Origin: Methylococcaceae bacterium UBA6146
GTDB taxonomy: Bacteria > Pseudomonadota > Gammaproteobacteria > Methylococcales > Methylomonadaceae
DNA: 64,000 bases
Direction of reading: 5' to 3'
Assembly: GCA_002422395.1 (NCBI GenBank)
Contig: DIUY01000024.1
Coordinates: forward strand, 1-64,000
The notes beneath the pieces were generated by a model, which searched no databases, was not told the DNA's origin, and saw nothing but the letters and a program-made list of their open reading frames with translations. Made by a program: the position numbers and the translations under genes. Positions 16,043-24,357 of the stretch are shown here, piece after piece; position 1 is the stretch's first letter; each line of letters starts with the position of its first letter.

Positions 16043-17287
16043 ATGAACCCAAATTTAACAACCTTACACCCTTATCCGTTTGAAAAGCTGGCAAAACTCA
16101 AACAGGGCATTGTGCCGCCACAAGATAGGGCGCATATTGCCTTATCCATCGGCGAGCCGTCGCACCCAACCCCCCATTTTATCCCGGAAACCTTGCTGGC
16201 CCATAGCTCAGGCTTAGGCGTTTATCCGACCACCAAAGGCTTGCTGGAATTAAGGCTGGCGATTGCCGGTTGGTTATCCGGGCGTTTTCAGATGCCCTTA
16301 GCGGCGCTTAATCCTGACACGCAAATTTTACCGGTTAATGGTACGCGCGAGGCGTTGTTCTCGTTTGCCCAGTGTGTCATTGATACGACGGCGGCAACAA
16401 ACCCCGTGGTCATCATGCCCAACCCGTTTTACCAGATTTATGAGGGCGCGGCCTTGCTGGCAGGCGCTGAGCCGTATTTTTTGAACACCACGGAAGCCAC
16501 GGGCTATTTGCCCGATTTTGATGCGGTGCCGGAAGCCGTCTGGCAACGTTGCCAGCTGATTTATATTTGTTCCCCCGGCAATCCTAGCGGCGCGGTGATG
16601 GGGCGGGCGGATCACGAAAAGCTGATTAACCTCGCTGAAAAGCATGATTTCATTATTGCTTCGGACGAATGCTATAGCGAATTGTACGACGACGAAGCTA
16701 AGCCGCCGGTCGGCTTGCTACAAACGGCTTACCAAATGGGCAATAGTGCGTTCAAACGTTGCGTGGTTTTCCATAGCTTGTCCAAGCGTTCCAATGCGCC
16801 GGGTCTGCGTTCCGGTTTTGTTGCCGGTGATGCGGATATTTTGCAGCCGTATTTTCAGTACCGGACCTATCACGGTTGCGCCATGCCACTACCGACCCAA
16901 CATGCCAGTATTAAAGCGTGGCAGGACGAGCGGCATGTCATCGAAAACCGGCAGTTATACCGGGAAAAATTTGCGGCGTTCATTTCGATACTCTCCGAAG
17001 TTTGCGAAGTCAGCAAACCGGCCGCGAGCTTTTATGTGTGGTTGAAAATCCCCCATCCTTCGGTTTCCCGCTTTGCCAAAGGGGGGGCAGGGGGGATTTC
17101 AGACACTGAATTTGCACAAAAATTGTTTGCGCATGAAAATCTGACGGTATTGCCGGGCAGCTTTTTATCGCGTGAATTTAACGGTGCCAACCCAGGCCAA
17201 GGCTACGTCAGGATTGCCTTGGTTGCGCCGCTGGATGAATGTATAAAATCCGCCCATCGGATTAAAAATTTCCTTAACACTTTATAA
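16043..17287 (+). CDS. dapC: N-succinyldiaminopimelate aminotransferase
   Basis: This 414-residue fold-type I PLP enzyme transfers an amino group to N-succinyl-2-amino-6-oxopimelate in the succinylase branch of lysine and peptidoglycan precursor synthesis. The PLP lysine is K248 in HSLSKRSNAPGLRSGFV. Other family motifs are PNPFYQIYEGAALLAGAEP, CSPGNPSGAVM and ASDECYSELY. Near residues 336-353 an 18-codon stretch reads PHPSVSRFAKGGAGG. It is encoded by a palindromic DNA segment (17046-17099) absent from the usual enzyme, just before DTEFAQKLF. dapD follows 11 bases later, so the two form an operon. Confidence 0.9.
   Translation: MNPNLTTLHPYPFEKLAKLKQGIVPPQDRAHIALSIGEPSHPTPHFIPETLLAHSSGLGVYPTTKGLLELRLAIAGWLSGRFQMPLAALNPDTQILPVNGTREALFSFAQCVIDTTAATNPVVIMPNPFYQIYEGAALLAGAEPYFLNTTEATGYLPDFDAVPEAVWQRCQLIYICSPGNPSGAVMGRADHEKLINLAEKHDFIIASDECYSELYDDEAKPPVGLLQTAYQMGNSAFKRCVVFHSLSKRSNAPGLRSGFVAGDADILQPYFQYRTYHGCAMPLPTQHASIKAWQDERHVIENRQLYREKFAAFISILSEVCEVSKPAASFYVWLKIPHPSVSRFAKGGAGGISDTEFAQKLFAHENLTVLPGSFLSREFNGANPGQGYVRIALVAPLDECIKSAHRIKNFLNTL
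17046..17099. repeat. Palindromic 54-base insertion inside dapC
   Basis: The segment starts AAATCCCCC and ends GGGGGATTT, a perfect 9-base terminal inverted repeat. The inner part also has CTTTGCCAAAG, a perfect 11-base palindrome. It is 54 bases long, so it adds 18 codons without changing the frame. Its composition, low-complexity C and G runs, differs from the flanking dapC sequence. It looks like a dispersed intergenic repeat that landed in a surface loop of the protein. Confidence 0.6.
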
Positions 17288-17298
17288 ATAGAAAAATT

Positions 17299-18117
17299 AT
17301 GACACAGCTAGAAAACATCATTAACACCGCCTTTGAACAACGCGCCGACATCACGCCAGCCAACGTATCTGCGGAAATCCGCGATGCTGTCATGGAAACT
17401 TTGGGGCTTTTGGACAGTGGCAAGTTAAGAGTCGCCGAAAAAATCGACGGCGATTGGGTAACCCACCAATGGCTGAAAAAAGCCGTGCTATTGTCGTTCC
17501 GCATCAACGAAAACCGCATGATGGACGGCGGCAATACCCGCTATTACGATAAAGTCGAATGCAAATTCTCCAACTACAGCGATGAAGATTTCGCTAACGC
17601 CGGTGTTCGCGTCGTGCCGAATGCCGTTGCCCGCCATGGTTCCTACATCGCCCCCGGCGCCATCCTGATGCCGTCTTATGTCAATATTGGCGCTTACGTG
17701 GATAGCGGCACAATGGTGGACACCTGGGTAACCGTCGGTTCCTGCGCGCAAATCGGCAAGAATGTGCATTTGTCCGGCGGCGTCGGCATCGGCGGCGTTC
17801 TGGAACCGCTGCAAGCCAACCCGACGATTATCGGCGACAACTGCTTTATTGGCGCACGTTCAGAAATTGTCGAAGGCGTTATTGTCGAAGACGGCTGCGT
17901 GATTTCAATGGGCGTTTACATCGGCCAAAGCACCAAGATTTTCAACCGCATGACCGGAGAAATCAGTTACGGGCGTATCCCCGCCGGTTCTGTGGTCGTG
18001 TCAGGCAACTTGCCTTCGGCTGACGGCAGCTATAGCTTGTATTGCGCAGTGATTATCAAACAAGTGGATGAAAAAACCCGCAGCAAAACAGGCATCAACG
18101 AATTGTTAAGGGATTAG
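17299..18117 (+). CDS. dapD: 2,3,4,5-tetrahydropyridine-2,6-dicarboxylate N-succinyltransferase
   Basis: This 272-residue enzyme uses succinyl-CoA to succinylate tetrahydrodipicolinate, the step before DapC. The N-terminal helical domain spans about 1-100. A left-handed beta-helix follows, with hexapeptide repeats (GAYVDSGTMVDTWVTVGSCAQIG and later IIGDNCFIGARSEIVEG). The VDTWVTVGSCAQIGKN and GVGIGGVLEPLQANP motifs are diagnostic. It is 11 bases after dapC. dapE is not nearby. Length and frame are normal. Confidence 0.95.
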   Translation: MTQLENIINTAFEQRADITPANVSAEIRDAVMETLGLLDSGKLRVAEKIDGDWVTHQWLKKAVLLSFRINENRMMDGGNTRYYDKVECKFSNYSDEDFANAGVRVVPNAVARHGSYIAPGAILMPSYVNIGAYVDSGTMVDTWVTVGSCAQIGKNVHLSGGVGIGGVLEPLQANPTIIGDNCFIGARSEIVEGVIVEDGCVISMGVYIGQSTKIFNRMTGEISYGRIPAGSVVVSGNLPSADGSYSLYCAVIIKQVDEKTRSKTGINELLRD

Positions 18118-18208
18118 GGCGTTATAAAAGGGCTGATAGGGAAAACCTAGGGCAGGGCATTTGTCGCCACTTTCCCCTTATCGTTCTGGTTAGAGTGCAT
18201 TTTAAGGT

Positions 18209-18300
18209 AAGTGCATACTCAAAAGTTTTAGGGCTACGACTGCCCGCCCTCATAAGGACGCGCAGTCGTTTTGTACCTGAAAACTTATCCATAATTACTT
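18209..18300. repeat. Fold-back repeat family 2, copy A
   Basis: This 92-base element reads AAGTGCATACTCAAAAGTTT at its left end; its right end, reversed, gives AAGTAATTATGGATAAGTTT, an imperfect terminal inverted repeat. The middle holds a GACTGC...GCAGTC hairpin. A closely related copy is at 19465-19572 in the same orientation, on the other side of the Sua5/TsaC gene. It has no coding capacity. Confidence 0.65.
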
Positions 18301-18386
18301 AGTGGTAAACATTCAAATGCTTAAGTGACAGCGGAATCAAAAAACATATTTTTTGATTCCAAAATATCATTACCATTTTTACCACC
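18301..18386. repeat. Fold-back repeat family 1, copy B
   Basis: The 84-base core (18302-18385) matches copy A at 13624-13707 with 80 of 84 positions identical. It has GTGGTAAA/TTTACCAC termini and the same central 12-base stem, but the loop is CATA instead of TATG. It abuts family-2 copy A directly and ends 15 bases before the Sua5/TsaC start codon, so it forms the 5' leader of that gene. Confidence 0.75.
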
Positions 18387-18400
18387 GTCAACGACATAAG

Positions 18401-19384
18401 ATGAAACCTATTCTTGCAGACCGCGATGCGATAGAACGCGCGGCCTATTTATTAAAGCAAGGCCGCCTGGTCGCCTTTCCTACCGAAACTGTCTATGGTC
18501 TGGGTGCTGATGCCAGCAATCCTGACGCAGTGCAGGGTGTTTTTGCCGCCAAAGGCCGGCCTAGCGACCATCCGCTGATTGTGCATATTGCCGAGGCGGC
18601 GGCTATGAAGGATTGGGCGGCGTTTGTCCCTGAAGCGGCAACACGGCTGGCCGCGCATTTCTGGCCTGGTCCGCTGGCATTGGTGTTGAAAAAAAAAGCC
18701 TGGGTGCCTTTAGCGGTGACAGGTGGGCAAGACACTGTGGCGCTACGGATGCCAAACCATCCGGTTGCGTTGCAGTTATTGCAGGCCTTCGGCGGCGGCA
18801 TTGCCGCACCATCCGCCAACCGTTTTTGCCGGATCAGCCCGACTCAGGCCGCACATGTCGCAGACGAACTTGGTGGTGCAGTTGATATGATCCTAGATGG
18901 CGGGGCTTGCCAAGTGGGCGTGGAATCGACGATTGTGGATTTAAGCGGCGACAGGCTCAGACTATTGAGGCCGGGGCAGATTAGCCGGAACGCTATCGAA
19001 GCCGTCTTGCAAACCGGGCTACTGATGCCACCAACGGTCGGGCAATCGGCGTCACGCGCACCGGGCATGATGGCGGTGCATTACGCGCCAGTGACGACGG
19101 CCATGCTCTGTCCTTCAGGACAACTGGTTGAACGGTTGCAAAATTTTATTGCCGACGGTAAAAAAATCGGCCTATTAGCTTATCACGCGGACATAACCGA
19201 AACCCCGCAAGTCCGGGTTATCCAGATGCCAGAACAGGCCGCAGATTTTGCGCAAGCGCTTTACGCCTCTTTGCGGGAACTCGATCAGTTGCGGCTGGAC
19301 ATAATTCTGGTTGAGCAACCGCCCGGCACGGAAGCGTGGCGGGCGATCAATGACCGGCTGGGGAAAGCGACCGTGGTCTGGTAG
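18401..19384 (+). CDS. L-threonylcarbamoyladenylate synthase (Sua5/YwlC type)
   Basis: From ATG 18401 the protein has 327 residues, the long Sua5 form. The YrdC catalytic domain is first (about 10-200: the FPTETVYGLGADASNP ATP/threonine-binding motif and SANRFCRISPTQAAHVADEL), followed by a linker with PGMMAVHYAP and a C-terminal Sua5 domain. It makes threonylcarbamoyl-AMP for t6A37 modification of ANN-decoding tRNAs. The longer frame from 18353 is read from the fold-back repeat and is rejected. The gene is enclosed by repeats on both sides, which suggests local rearrangement rather than an ancestral operon. Confidence 0.9.
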   Translation: MKPILADRDAIERAAYLLKQGRLVAFPTETVYGLGADASNPDAVQGVFAAKGRPSDHPLIVHIAEAAAMKDWAAFVPEAATRLAAHFWPGPLALVLKKKAWVPLAVTGGQDTVALRMPNHPVALQLLQAFGGGIAAPSANRFCRISPTQAAHVADELGGAVDMILDGGACQVGVESTIVDLSGDRLRLLRPGQISRNAIEAVLQTGLLMPPTVGQSASRAPGMMAVHYAPVTTAMLCPSGQLVERLQNFIADGKKIGLLAYHADITETPQVRVIQMPEQAADFAQALYASLRELDQLRLDIILVEQPPGTEAWRAINDRLGKATVVW

Positions 19385-19464
19385 TGGGTGAAACCAGTCT
19401 GAACATTGTATAAAAAGACGCCACGCCAAGCCCTCAACCCCGCATCCCCTGTTGTTTGGTTTTT

Positions 19465-19572
19465 AAGCACATGCTCAAAAGCTTTAGGGCTACGCTGCCC
19501 GTCCTTACTTGCGCCCCAGAGGGTGAAGGACGCGTAGTCGTTTTGTACTGAAAAACTTATTCACAATCACTT
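19465..19572. repeat. Fold-back repeat family 2, copy B
   Basis: This 108-base element resembles 18209-18300. Shared blocks are CTCAAAAG[CT]TTTAGGGCTACG at the left, GGACGCG[CT]AGTCGTTTTGTAC in the right half and AAACTTAT[TC]CA[CT]AAT near the end. It has about 16 extra bases in the central hairpin region (19505-19523). Both copies have the same orientation. Confidence 0.65.
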
Positions 19573-19640
19573 ATTGTTGGTCTCGGATTTAGAGGCCGCT
19601 CTCTTAGCTGGGGGTCTGATAGACGTGGGTAAAAGATTAG

Positions 19641-20057
19641 TCAACCTTTTTGGAACAACGCGTACAACCCATCCAGCACCAACGAATTGGGGCTGACCAT
19701 GCCGATGATGGTTTTATTTTCCAGCACCGGTGCCCTGACTAAGTTATAGTCGGCGAACAGCCGCGAGCAATAGCGGATGTCCATGTCAGGGTGCACTGAA
19801 ATCACCGGTTTGCTCATAATTTCGTAGACGTTCACGCGGTTTGGTGCGCGGTCTTTTGCCAGCACATGGCGGGCAATATCGCCGGACGTTATCATGCCGT
19901 ATTCATCGTCTTCATGGCGTTTGTTGACAATCAGCACCGATGTTTTAAAGGCTTTCATTGATTTTAGGGCGTCGCCGACTGTTGCGATACCGTCAATCGC
20001 GCCAAAATCGGTTTTCATGACATCCCTGACACGGATGATGGTGGAGTTGGCGTTCAT
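19641..20057 (-). CDS. CBS-domain protein
   Basis: This 138-residue soluble protein is a tandem CBS pair. The first domain spans about 8-70 (VRDVMKTDFGAI, YGMITSGDIARHVL). The second spans about 75-135 (YEIMSKPVISVHPDMDI, LVRAPVLENKTIIGMVS). Such Bateman modules bind adenosine nucleotides and gate transporters or enzymes. It is the last gene of a four-gene operon and overlaps the PII-like gene by four bases, so it probably senses energy state for the DUF1538 membrane proteins. That role is inference from the operon. Confidence 0.85.
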   Translation of the reverse strand: MNANSTIIRVRDVMKTDFGAIDGIATVGDALKSMKAFKTSVLIVNKRHEDDEYGMITSGDIARHVLAKDRAPNRVNVYEIMSKPVISVHPDMDIRYCSRLFADYNLVRAPVLENKTIIGMVSPNSLVLDGLYALFQKG

Positions 20058-20404
20058 AATTTATCCTCAATTTCCAAATTTAATTCTTCAACTTGACGCA
20101 TGACGCCAATCGCGTCTTCCACATCAATCTGAAAGGCAATGCCGATGCCGGGTTTATTGTCGAATTGTGCAACACTGGCAATGGTTTCCAGAATATGCCG
20201 GCTCAAATGTTCTTCAACCAAAAATAGCAGCACGTCACGCTGGGTCTCAAGGTTTAGGCCAAAAAAGGTTTTGGTCTGTTTCAGCCCTTCGCCACGGGCA
20301 TTGCTGATGACAGTCGCGCCTTTTGCGCCATTTTTGCGGGCAGTGGTCAGTACCAAGTCGGTCTTGTCATCTTCGACAAAGGTGATAATTAATTTAAAGT
20401 GCAT
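20054..20404 (-). CDS. PII-like signalling protein
   Basis: The protein has 116 residues from ATG 20404, which leaves an 8-base gap to the preceding DUF1538 gene. The start MHFKLIITFVEDDKTD and the AARKNGAKGATVISNARGEG segment match the PII fold, including the T-loop-like region before LKQTKTFFGLNLETQRDVLLFLV. The canonical uridylylated tyrosine of GlnB/GlnK is absent, so this belongs to the wider PII-like group. It lies between two DUF1538 membrane genes and a CBS gene, the usual setting for this subfamily. It probably binds a nucleotide or anion and docks on the membrane partner. Confidence 0.8.
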   Translation of the reverse strand: MHFKLIITFVEDDKTDLVLTTARKNGAKGATVISNARGEGLKQTKTFFGLNLETQRDVLLFLVEEHLSRHILETIASVAQFDNKPGIGIAFQIDVEDAIGVMRQVEELNLEIEDKL

Positions 20405-20412
20405 AGTGCTTC

Positions 20413-21189
20413 TCAAGATTTGGATGAAGGACGGCGTTTGTTAAGCCAGCTTGCGATTTGCGCATAGCAAAGCACCGTGATTATAGGGAATAAAACAGCA
20501 AAAGAAATCATGCCGAAACCATCCAGTAGCGGGCTGCGTCCGGGCACGCTGTCGGCCAGGCCCAAACCTAGCGCGGTTACTAAGGGGACTGTGACGGTAG
20601 ATACGGTGACGCCGCCGGAATCATAAGCGAGCGCGAGAATCGCTTTCGGGGCGAACAGGGTTTGGATTACCACGATGCCATAACCTGCCATGATGAAAAA
20701 ATACAGTTCCGTACCGGTGACAATGCGGAACACGCCAAGGGTGATGCCCAAGGCCACGCCGATAGCGACGGCAAAACGCAAGCCCCACGCGTTGATGGCG
20801 CCACCGGAAATCTGCTCGACTTTAAGCGCGACCGCCAGCAATGACGGCTCTGCCAAGGCCGTGGCAAAACCGGTGCTGGCGGCAAACACATAAACCCAAC
20901 CATAAGCGGGCCAACCGGCAATTTGCCCGTCACTGACACCTAAAAATTCAGGCGTGGTCAATTGGGCCGCCATCAGTTTGCCGAGCGGCAACAAAGCCAT
21001 GTCCAGCCCTTCCAAAAAAAAGGCGATGCCGAACAACACAAACAGGAAGCCAATCAGTATTTTTTTAGGATGCACCAACGGCTTGCGGATCACTAAAAAC
21101 TGAAAACCGAGGATGATAACCAAAATCGGTAAAATGCCGAGACAGGTTGACAACAAGGATTGCCCGAAATGGCTTAGCCAAGCGGTCAT
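20413..21189 (-). CDS. DUF1538 membrane protein (second of the pair)
   Basis: The 258 residues comprise about seven membrane helices with the DUF1538 hallmarks: the VIRKPLVHPKK loop, FFLEGLDMALLPLG, and FATALAEPSLLAVALKVEQISGG. A YDSGGVTVSTVTVPLVTALGLGLADSVPGRSPLLDGFG block near the C-terminus has the glycine/threonine-rich look of a transport path. The function is not established. It overlaps the preceding DUF1538 gene by four bases. The two paralogues probably form a heteromer controlled by the PII-like and CBS proteins downstream. Confidence 0.85.
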   Translation of the reverse strand: MTAWLSHFGQSLLSTCLGILPILVIILGFQFLVIRKPLVHPKKILIGFLFVLFGIAFFLEGLDMALLPLGKLMAAQLTTPEFLGVSDGQIAGWPAYGWVYVFAASTGFATALAEPSLLAVALKVEQISGGAINAWGLRFAVAIGVALGITLGVFRIVTGTELYFFIMAGYGIVVIQTLFAPKAILALAYDSGGVTVSTVTVPLVTALGLGLADSVPGRSPLLDGFGMISFAVLFPIITVLCYAQIASWLNKRRPSSKS

Positions 21190-21914
21190 CGCACTATCCC
21201 GTAAAGCATCACAAAAATTGTCGGCACCAGCGCGGCGAACGCCACCAAGCCAAAGCCATCGGCTATCGGGTTGCGGCCTTTGATTGACGCGGCAAGCCCG
21301 ACCCCCAACGCGGTGACTAGCGGCACGGTGATTGTCGACGTGGCGATGCCGCCGACATCATAAGCAATGCCGATGATGTCGGCGGGCGCAAACGGGGTGA
21401 TAAGGGCTATCGCCGCATAGCTGCCGATAATCAGATAGTACAAAGGCCAGCCGCAAATGATCCTGAACACGCCAAGCACAATGGCAAAGCCAATCGCCAA
21501 CGCGACAATCAGCCGTAAACCCATTGCGTACCCGGCCCTTGCGGCATCGGTGTCCGCCAAGCTATCGCCTTGGCTGGCGATTTTTGCGGCTTCGGTGCTC
21601 ATGGCAATCAGCGCCGGTTCGGCTATCGCCGCGCCAAACCCCAAGCAAAATGCAAACGACAAAAGCCAAAAGACGCTGCCTTTACGGGCAAACGCATGGG
21701 CCATCGATTCGCCAAGCGGGAACAGGCTTTGTTCCAGCCCTAGCACAAACAAGGTCAGGCCGATGACCACAAACAACATGCCCAGCGTGAGCTGGAAGAC
21801 ATCGGGGATCGGCTGGCGGATGACAAGCACCTGAAAAACCACCACCACCGCAAGTATCGGCAGTAAATCCAGAAAACTATTGACCAGCTGCTTAATAAAC
21901 CGATTCTTTAACAT
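21186..21914 (-). CDS. DUF1538 membrane protein (first of the pair)
   Basis: This 242-residue paralogue of the next gene shares the VIRQPIPDVFQ loop, LGLEQSLFPLGESMA, FGAAIAEPALIAMSTEA and YDVGGIATSTITVPLVTALGVGLAASIKGRNPIADGFG. It differs by an insert around 130-145 (ASQGDSLADTDAARAGYA). It is the first gene of the operon. The upstream 275 bases run to the divergent sps gene and must hold its promoter. A sodium- or proton-linked solute transporter is possible, but no substrate can be read from the sequence. Confidence 0.85.
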   Translation of the reverse strand: MLKNRFIKQLVNSFLDLLPILAVVVVFQVLVIRQPIPDVFQLTLGMLFVVIGLTLFVLGLEQSLFPLGESMAHAFARKGSVFWLLSFAFCLGFGAAIAEPALIAMSTEAAKIASQGDSLADTDAARAGYAMGLRLIVALAIGFAIVLGVFRIICGWPLYYLIIGSYAAIALITPFAPADIIGIAYDVGGIATSTITVPLVTALGVGLAASIKGRNPIADGFGLVAFAALVPTIFVMLYGIVR

Positions 21915-22189
21915 GACCCACTAAAAGCCTTTAAAAACCATCTGAATGTTTCGATTGTATAGCAAACGCCACCGCTAACCAATTGGCTTTGGCAGGCTAG
22001 CGGACAGGAATAATGGCCTTGTTACCGACGTAAAGGGCAATTGTGCCAAAGCTTTTTGTTATACTCAAAAAATCATCTGCATTTCAGCAAAGGCCGCCCT
22101 TATCCGCCCACATTAAAACAGACCAATAACAACCGGTGTCAATTGAATAACTATTGGCTAACACTCCACACAGACAAGGAATTAAGAAA

Positions 22190-24343
22190 ATGGCAACCCT
22201 GTTAGAAAATTCCCAAAGCGGGTCGTTACACATCCTATTAATAAGTATCCACGGCCTGATCCGCGGCCACAGCCTGGAATTAGGACGTGATGCGGACACG
22301 GGTGGGCAAACCAAATATGTTGTTGAGTTGGCGAAGGCATTGGCTAAGCAGCCTGGCGTCGGGCGCGTGGATTTGGTCACGCGGCGGGTGGTTGACGGCA
22401 CGGTCAGCACCGATTACGCGCAGCCTATTGAAGCACTCGCGGATAACGCGCAAATAGTCCGTATCGAGGCCGGTCCCGAAGGCTATATCCCCAAAGAGGA
22501 ACTTTGGGGCCACCTGGATAGCTTTGCCGACAACCTGCTCAGTTGGTTGCATAGCCAGCCCGACATGCCGGACATTGTGCACAGCCATTATGCCGATGCC
22601 GGTTATGTCGGCGTCCGCATCACCCACTTGACCGGCCTGCCGCTGGTCCATACCGGCCACTCTTTGGGGCGGGACAAATGCCGCAGGTTGTTGGCAATGG
22701 GTTTGACGATGGACGTTATCGAGCAAAGTTATCATATTTTGCGGCGCATAGATGCCGAAGAAGACACCTTGACCAATGCCAATTTGGTTATCACCAGCAC
22801 CCGTAACGAAATCGAAGACCAGTACGAGCTTTACGATTGCTACACGCCGGAAAAAATGGCGGTCATCCCGCCGGGTACGGATTTGGAACAGTTCCATCCG
22901 CCCGTAAGCGCCGCTGCCAATCAAGAAAGCACCTTTGCCAAAAATCTGGCGATGTTTCTGAACCAGCCCGATAAGCCGATGATCTTGGCCTTATCACGGC
23001 CTGACGTGCGGAAAAATATCGTTGGATTGTTGGAAGCCTATGGTGAATCGCCGCGCTTGCAGGCGGTCGCCAATTTGGTGATTATCGCCGGCAACCGTGA
23101 CGATATTAGGGAACTGAGTGAAGGCCCACAAGCGGTTTTGACGGAGTTGCTGCTGGTGGCGGATGCTTACGGTTTGCATGGCCGTGTCGCCTTGCCCAAA
23201 CATCATAGCGCGGATGAAGTCGCCGACATTTATCGCCTGGCGGCGCTGTCTAAAGGCGTTTTCATCAACCCGGCCCTGACCGAACCCTTCGGCTTGACCT
23301 TATTGGAGGCCGCCGCCAGCGGTCTGCCGTTGGTTGCCACGGAAAACGGCGGGCCGGTGGACATCATCGGCAATTGCCATAACGGTTTGTTGGTTGACCC
23401 GTTGAATAAAACCGCGATTGCCGAGGCCTTGTTGGCTATCCTTGAAAATCCCGGACGTTGGCAGACATTTTCCGACAAGGGCTTGCGCAATGTGGCGAGG
23501 TATTATTCCTGGGATGCCCACGCCCAAGCGTATCTGGCAAAAATCCAGCCATTGGTGGAACACAAAGAGCCGTTGCTGAAATCGCCACCGATCATTAAAG
23601 GCCGCCGCCTGCGCACCCGCGCCATTTTTTCCGCCATTGACAACACCTTGCTCGGAGATGTTGAAGGCTTGGAAGAATTCCGCAAACTCATGCGCGACAA
23701 ACGCAAAAAAGTCCTGTTCGGTGTCGCCACGGGGCGGCGCTTGGATTCGGCGCTGGCCATTTTTAAAAAACACAACATCCCCATGCCGGATATTTTAATC
23801 ACCAGTTTAGGCACGGAAATTTATTTCACCCCGCAGTTAATCGCCGACATCGCCTGGACGTACCATATCGACCATTTATGGACGCCGCAGGTGTTGCGGC
23901 GCGTCATCAGCGGGCTGCCGGGCCTTACCTTGCAAGCCAAAAGCGAGCAGAGCCGGTTTAAGCTTTCATACCATTACAACAGCAGTATCGCGCCCCCGAT
24001 GGAAGAAATCCTCACCTTACTGCGCCAACATGAATTGTCAGTCAATGCGACCCTTTCGTTCGGCCAGTTCCTTGACTTTGTCCCCGCGCGGGCGTCCAAA
24101 GGCCAAGCCTTGCGTTATGTCGCCCAACAATGGCACATCCCGCTAGACCATGTTTTGGTCACGGGCGGTTCGGGGGGTGATGAAGACATGCTGCGTGGCA
24201 ACACCTTAGGCGTCGTGGTTGCCAACCGCCACCGCGAAGAACTGTCCATCTTGGGCGATACCGAACACGTTTATTTTGCCGAGCGTTCCCATGCCTGGGG
24301 CATATTGGAAGCCATCGGACATTACGATTTTTTTAACCGTTAA
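22190..24343 (+). CDS. sps: Sucrose-phosphate synthase with C-terminal SPP-like domain
   Basis: The protein has 717 residues from ATG 22190 (aagga upstream; the frame from TTG 22154 is less likely). Residues 1-470 are a GT-B glycosyltransferase of family GT4: HGLIRG...GRDADTGGQTKYVVELA at the start, TGHSLGRDKCRRLLA, and the donor-site EPFGLTLLEAAASGLPLVATENGG. It joins UDP- or ADP-glucose to fructose-6-phosphate. A C-terminal HAD domain (about 480-717) resembles sucrose phosphatase, but motif I reads SAIDNTLLG with alanine in place of the nucleophilic aspartate, so the domain is probably non-catalytic, as in plant enzymes. It heads an operon with spp and fruK. Confidence 0.93.
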   Translation: MATLLENSQSGSLHILLISIHGLIRGHSLELGRDADTGGQTKYVVELAKALAKQPGVGRVDLVTRRVVDGTVSTDYAQPIEALADNAQIVRIEAGPEGYIPKEELWGHLDSFADNLLSWLHSQPDMPDIVHSHYADAGYVGVRITHLTGLPLVHTGHSLGRDKCRRLLAMGLTMDVIEQSYHILRRIDAEEDTLTNANLVITSTRNEIEDQYELYDCYTPEKMAVIPPGTDLEQFHPPVSAAANQESTFAKNLAMFLNQPDKPMILALSRPDVRKNIVGLLEAYGESPRLQAVANLVIIAGNRDDIRELSEGPQAVLTELLLVADAYGLHGRVALPKHHSADEVADIYRLAALSKGVFINPALTEPFGLTLLEAAASGLPLVATENGGPVDIIGNCHNGLLVDPLNKTAIAEALLAILENPGRWQTFSDKGLRNVARYYSWDAHAQAYLAKIQPLVEHKEPLLKSPPIIKGRRLRTRAIFSAIDNTLLGDVEGLEEFRKLMRDKRKKVLFGVATGRRLDSALAIFKKHNIPMPDILITSLGTEIYFTPQLIADIAWTYHIDHLWTPQVLRRVISGLPGLTLQAKSEQSRFKLSYHYNSSIAPPMEEILTLLRQHELSVNATLSFGQFLDFVPARASKGQALRYVAQQWHIPLDHVLVTGGSGGDEDMLRGNTLGVVVANRHREELSILGDTEHVYFAERSHAWGILEAIGHYDFFNR

Positions 24344-24357
24344 CGGAGACTCAACAG

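Noticed and set aside
18353..18400. Longer start for the Sua5/TsaC gene
   Set aside because: The extra 16 codons are read from the fold-back repeat, and the family start is at 18401.
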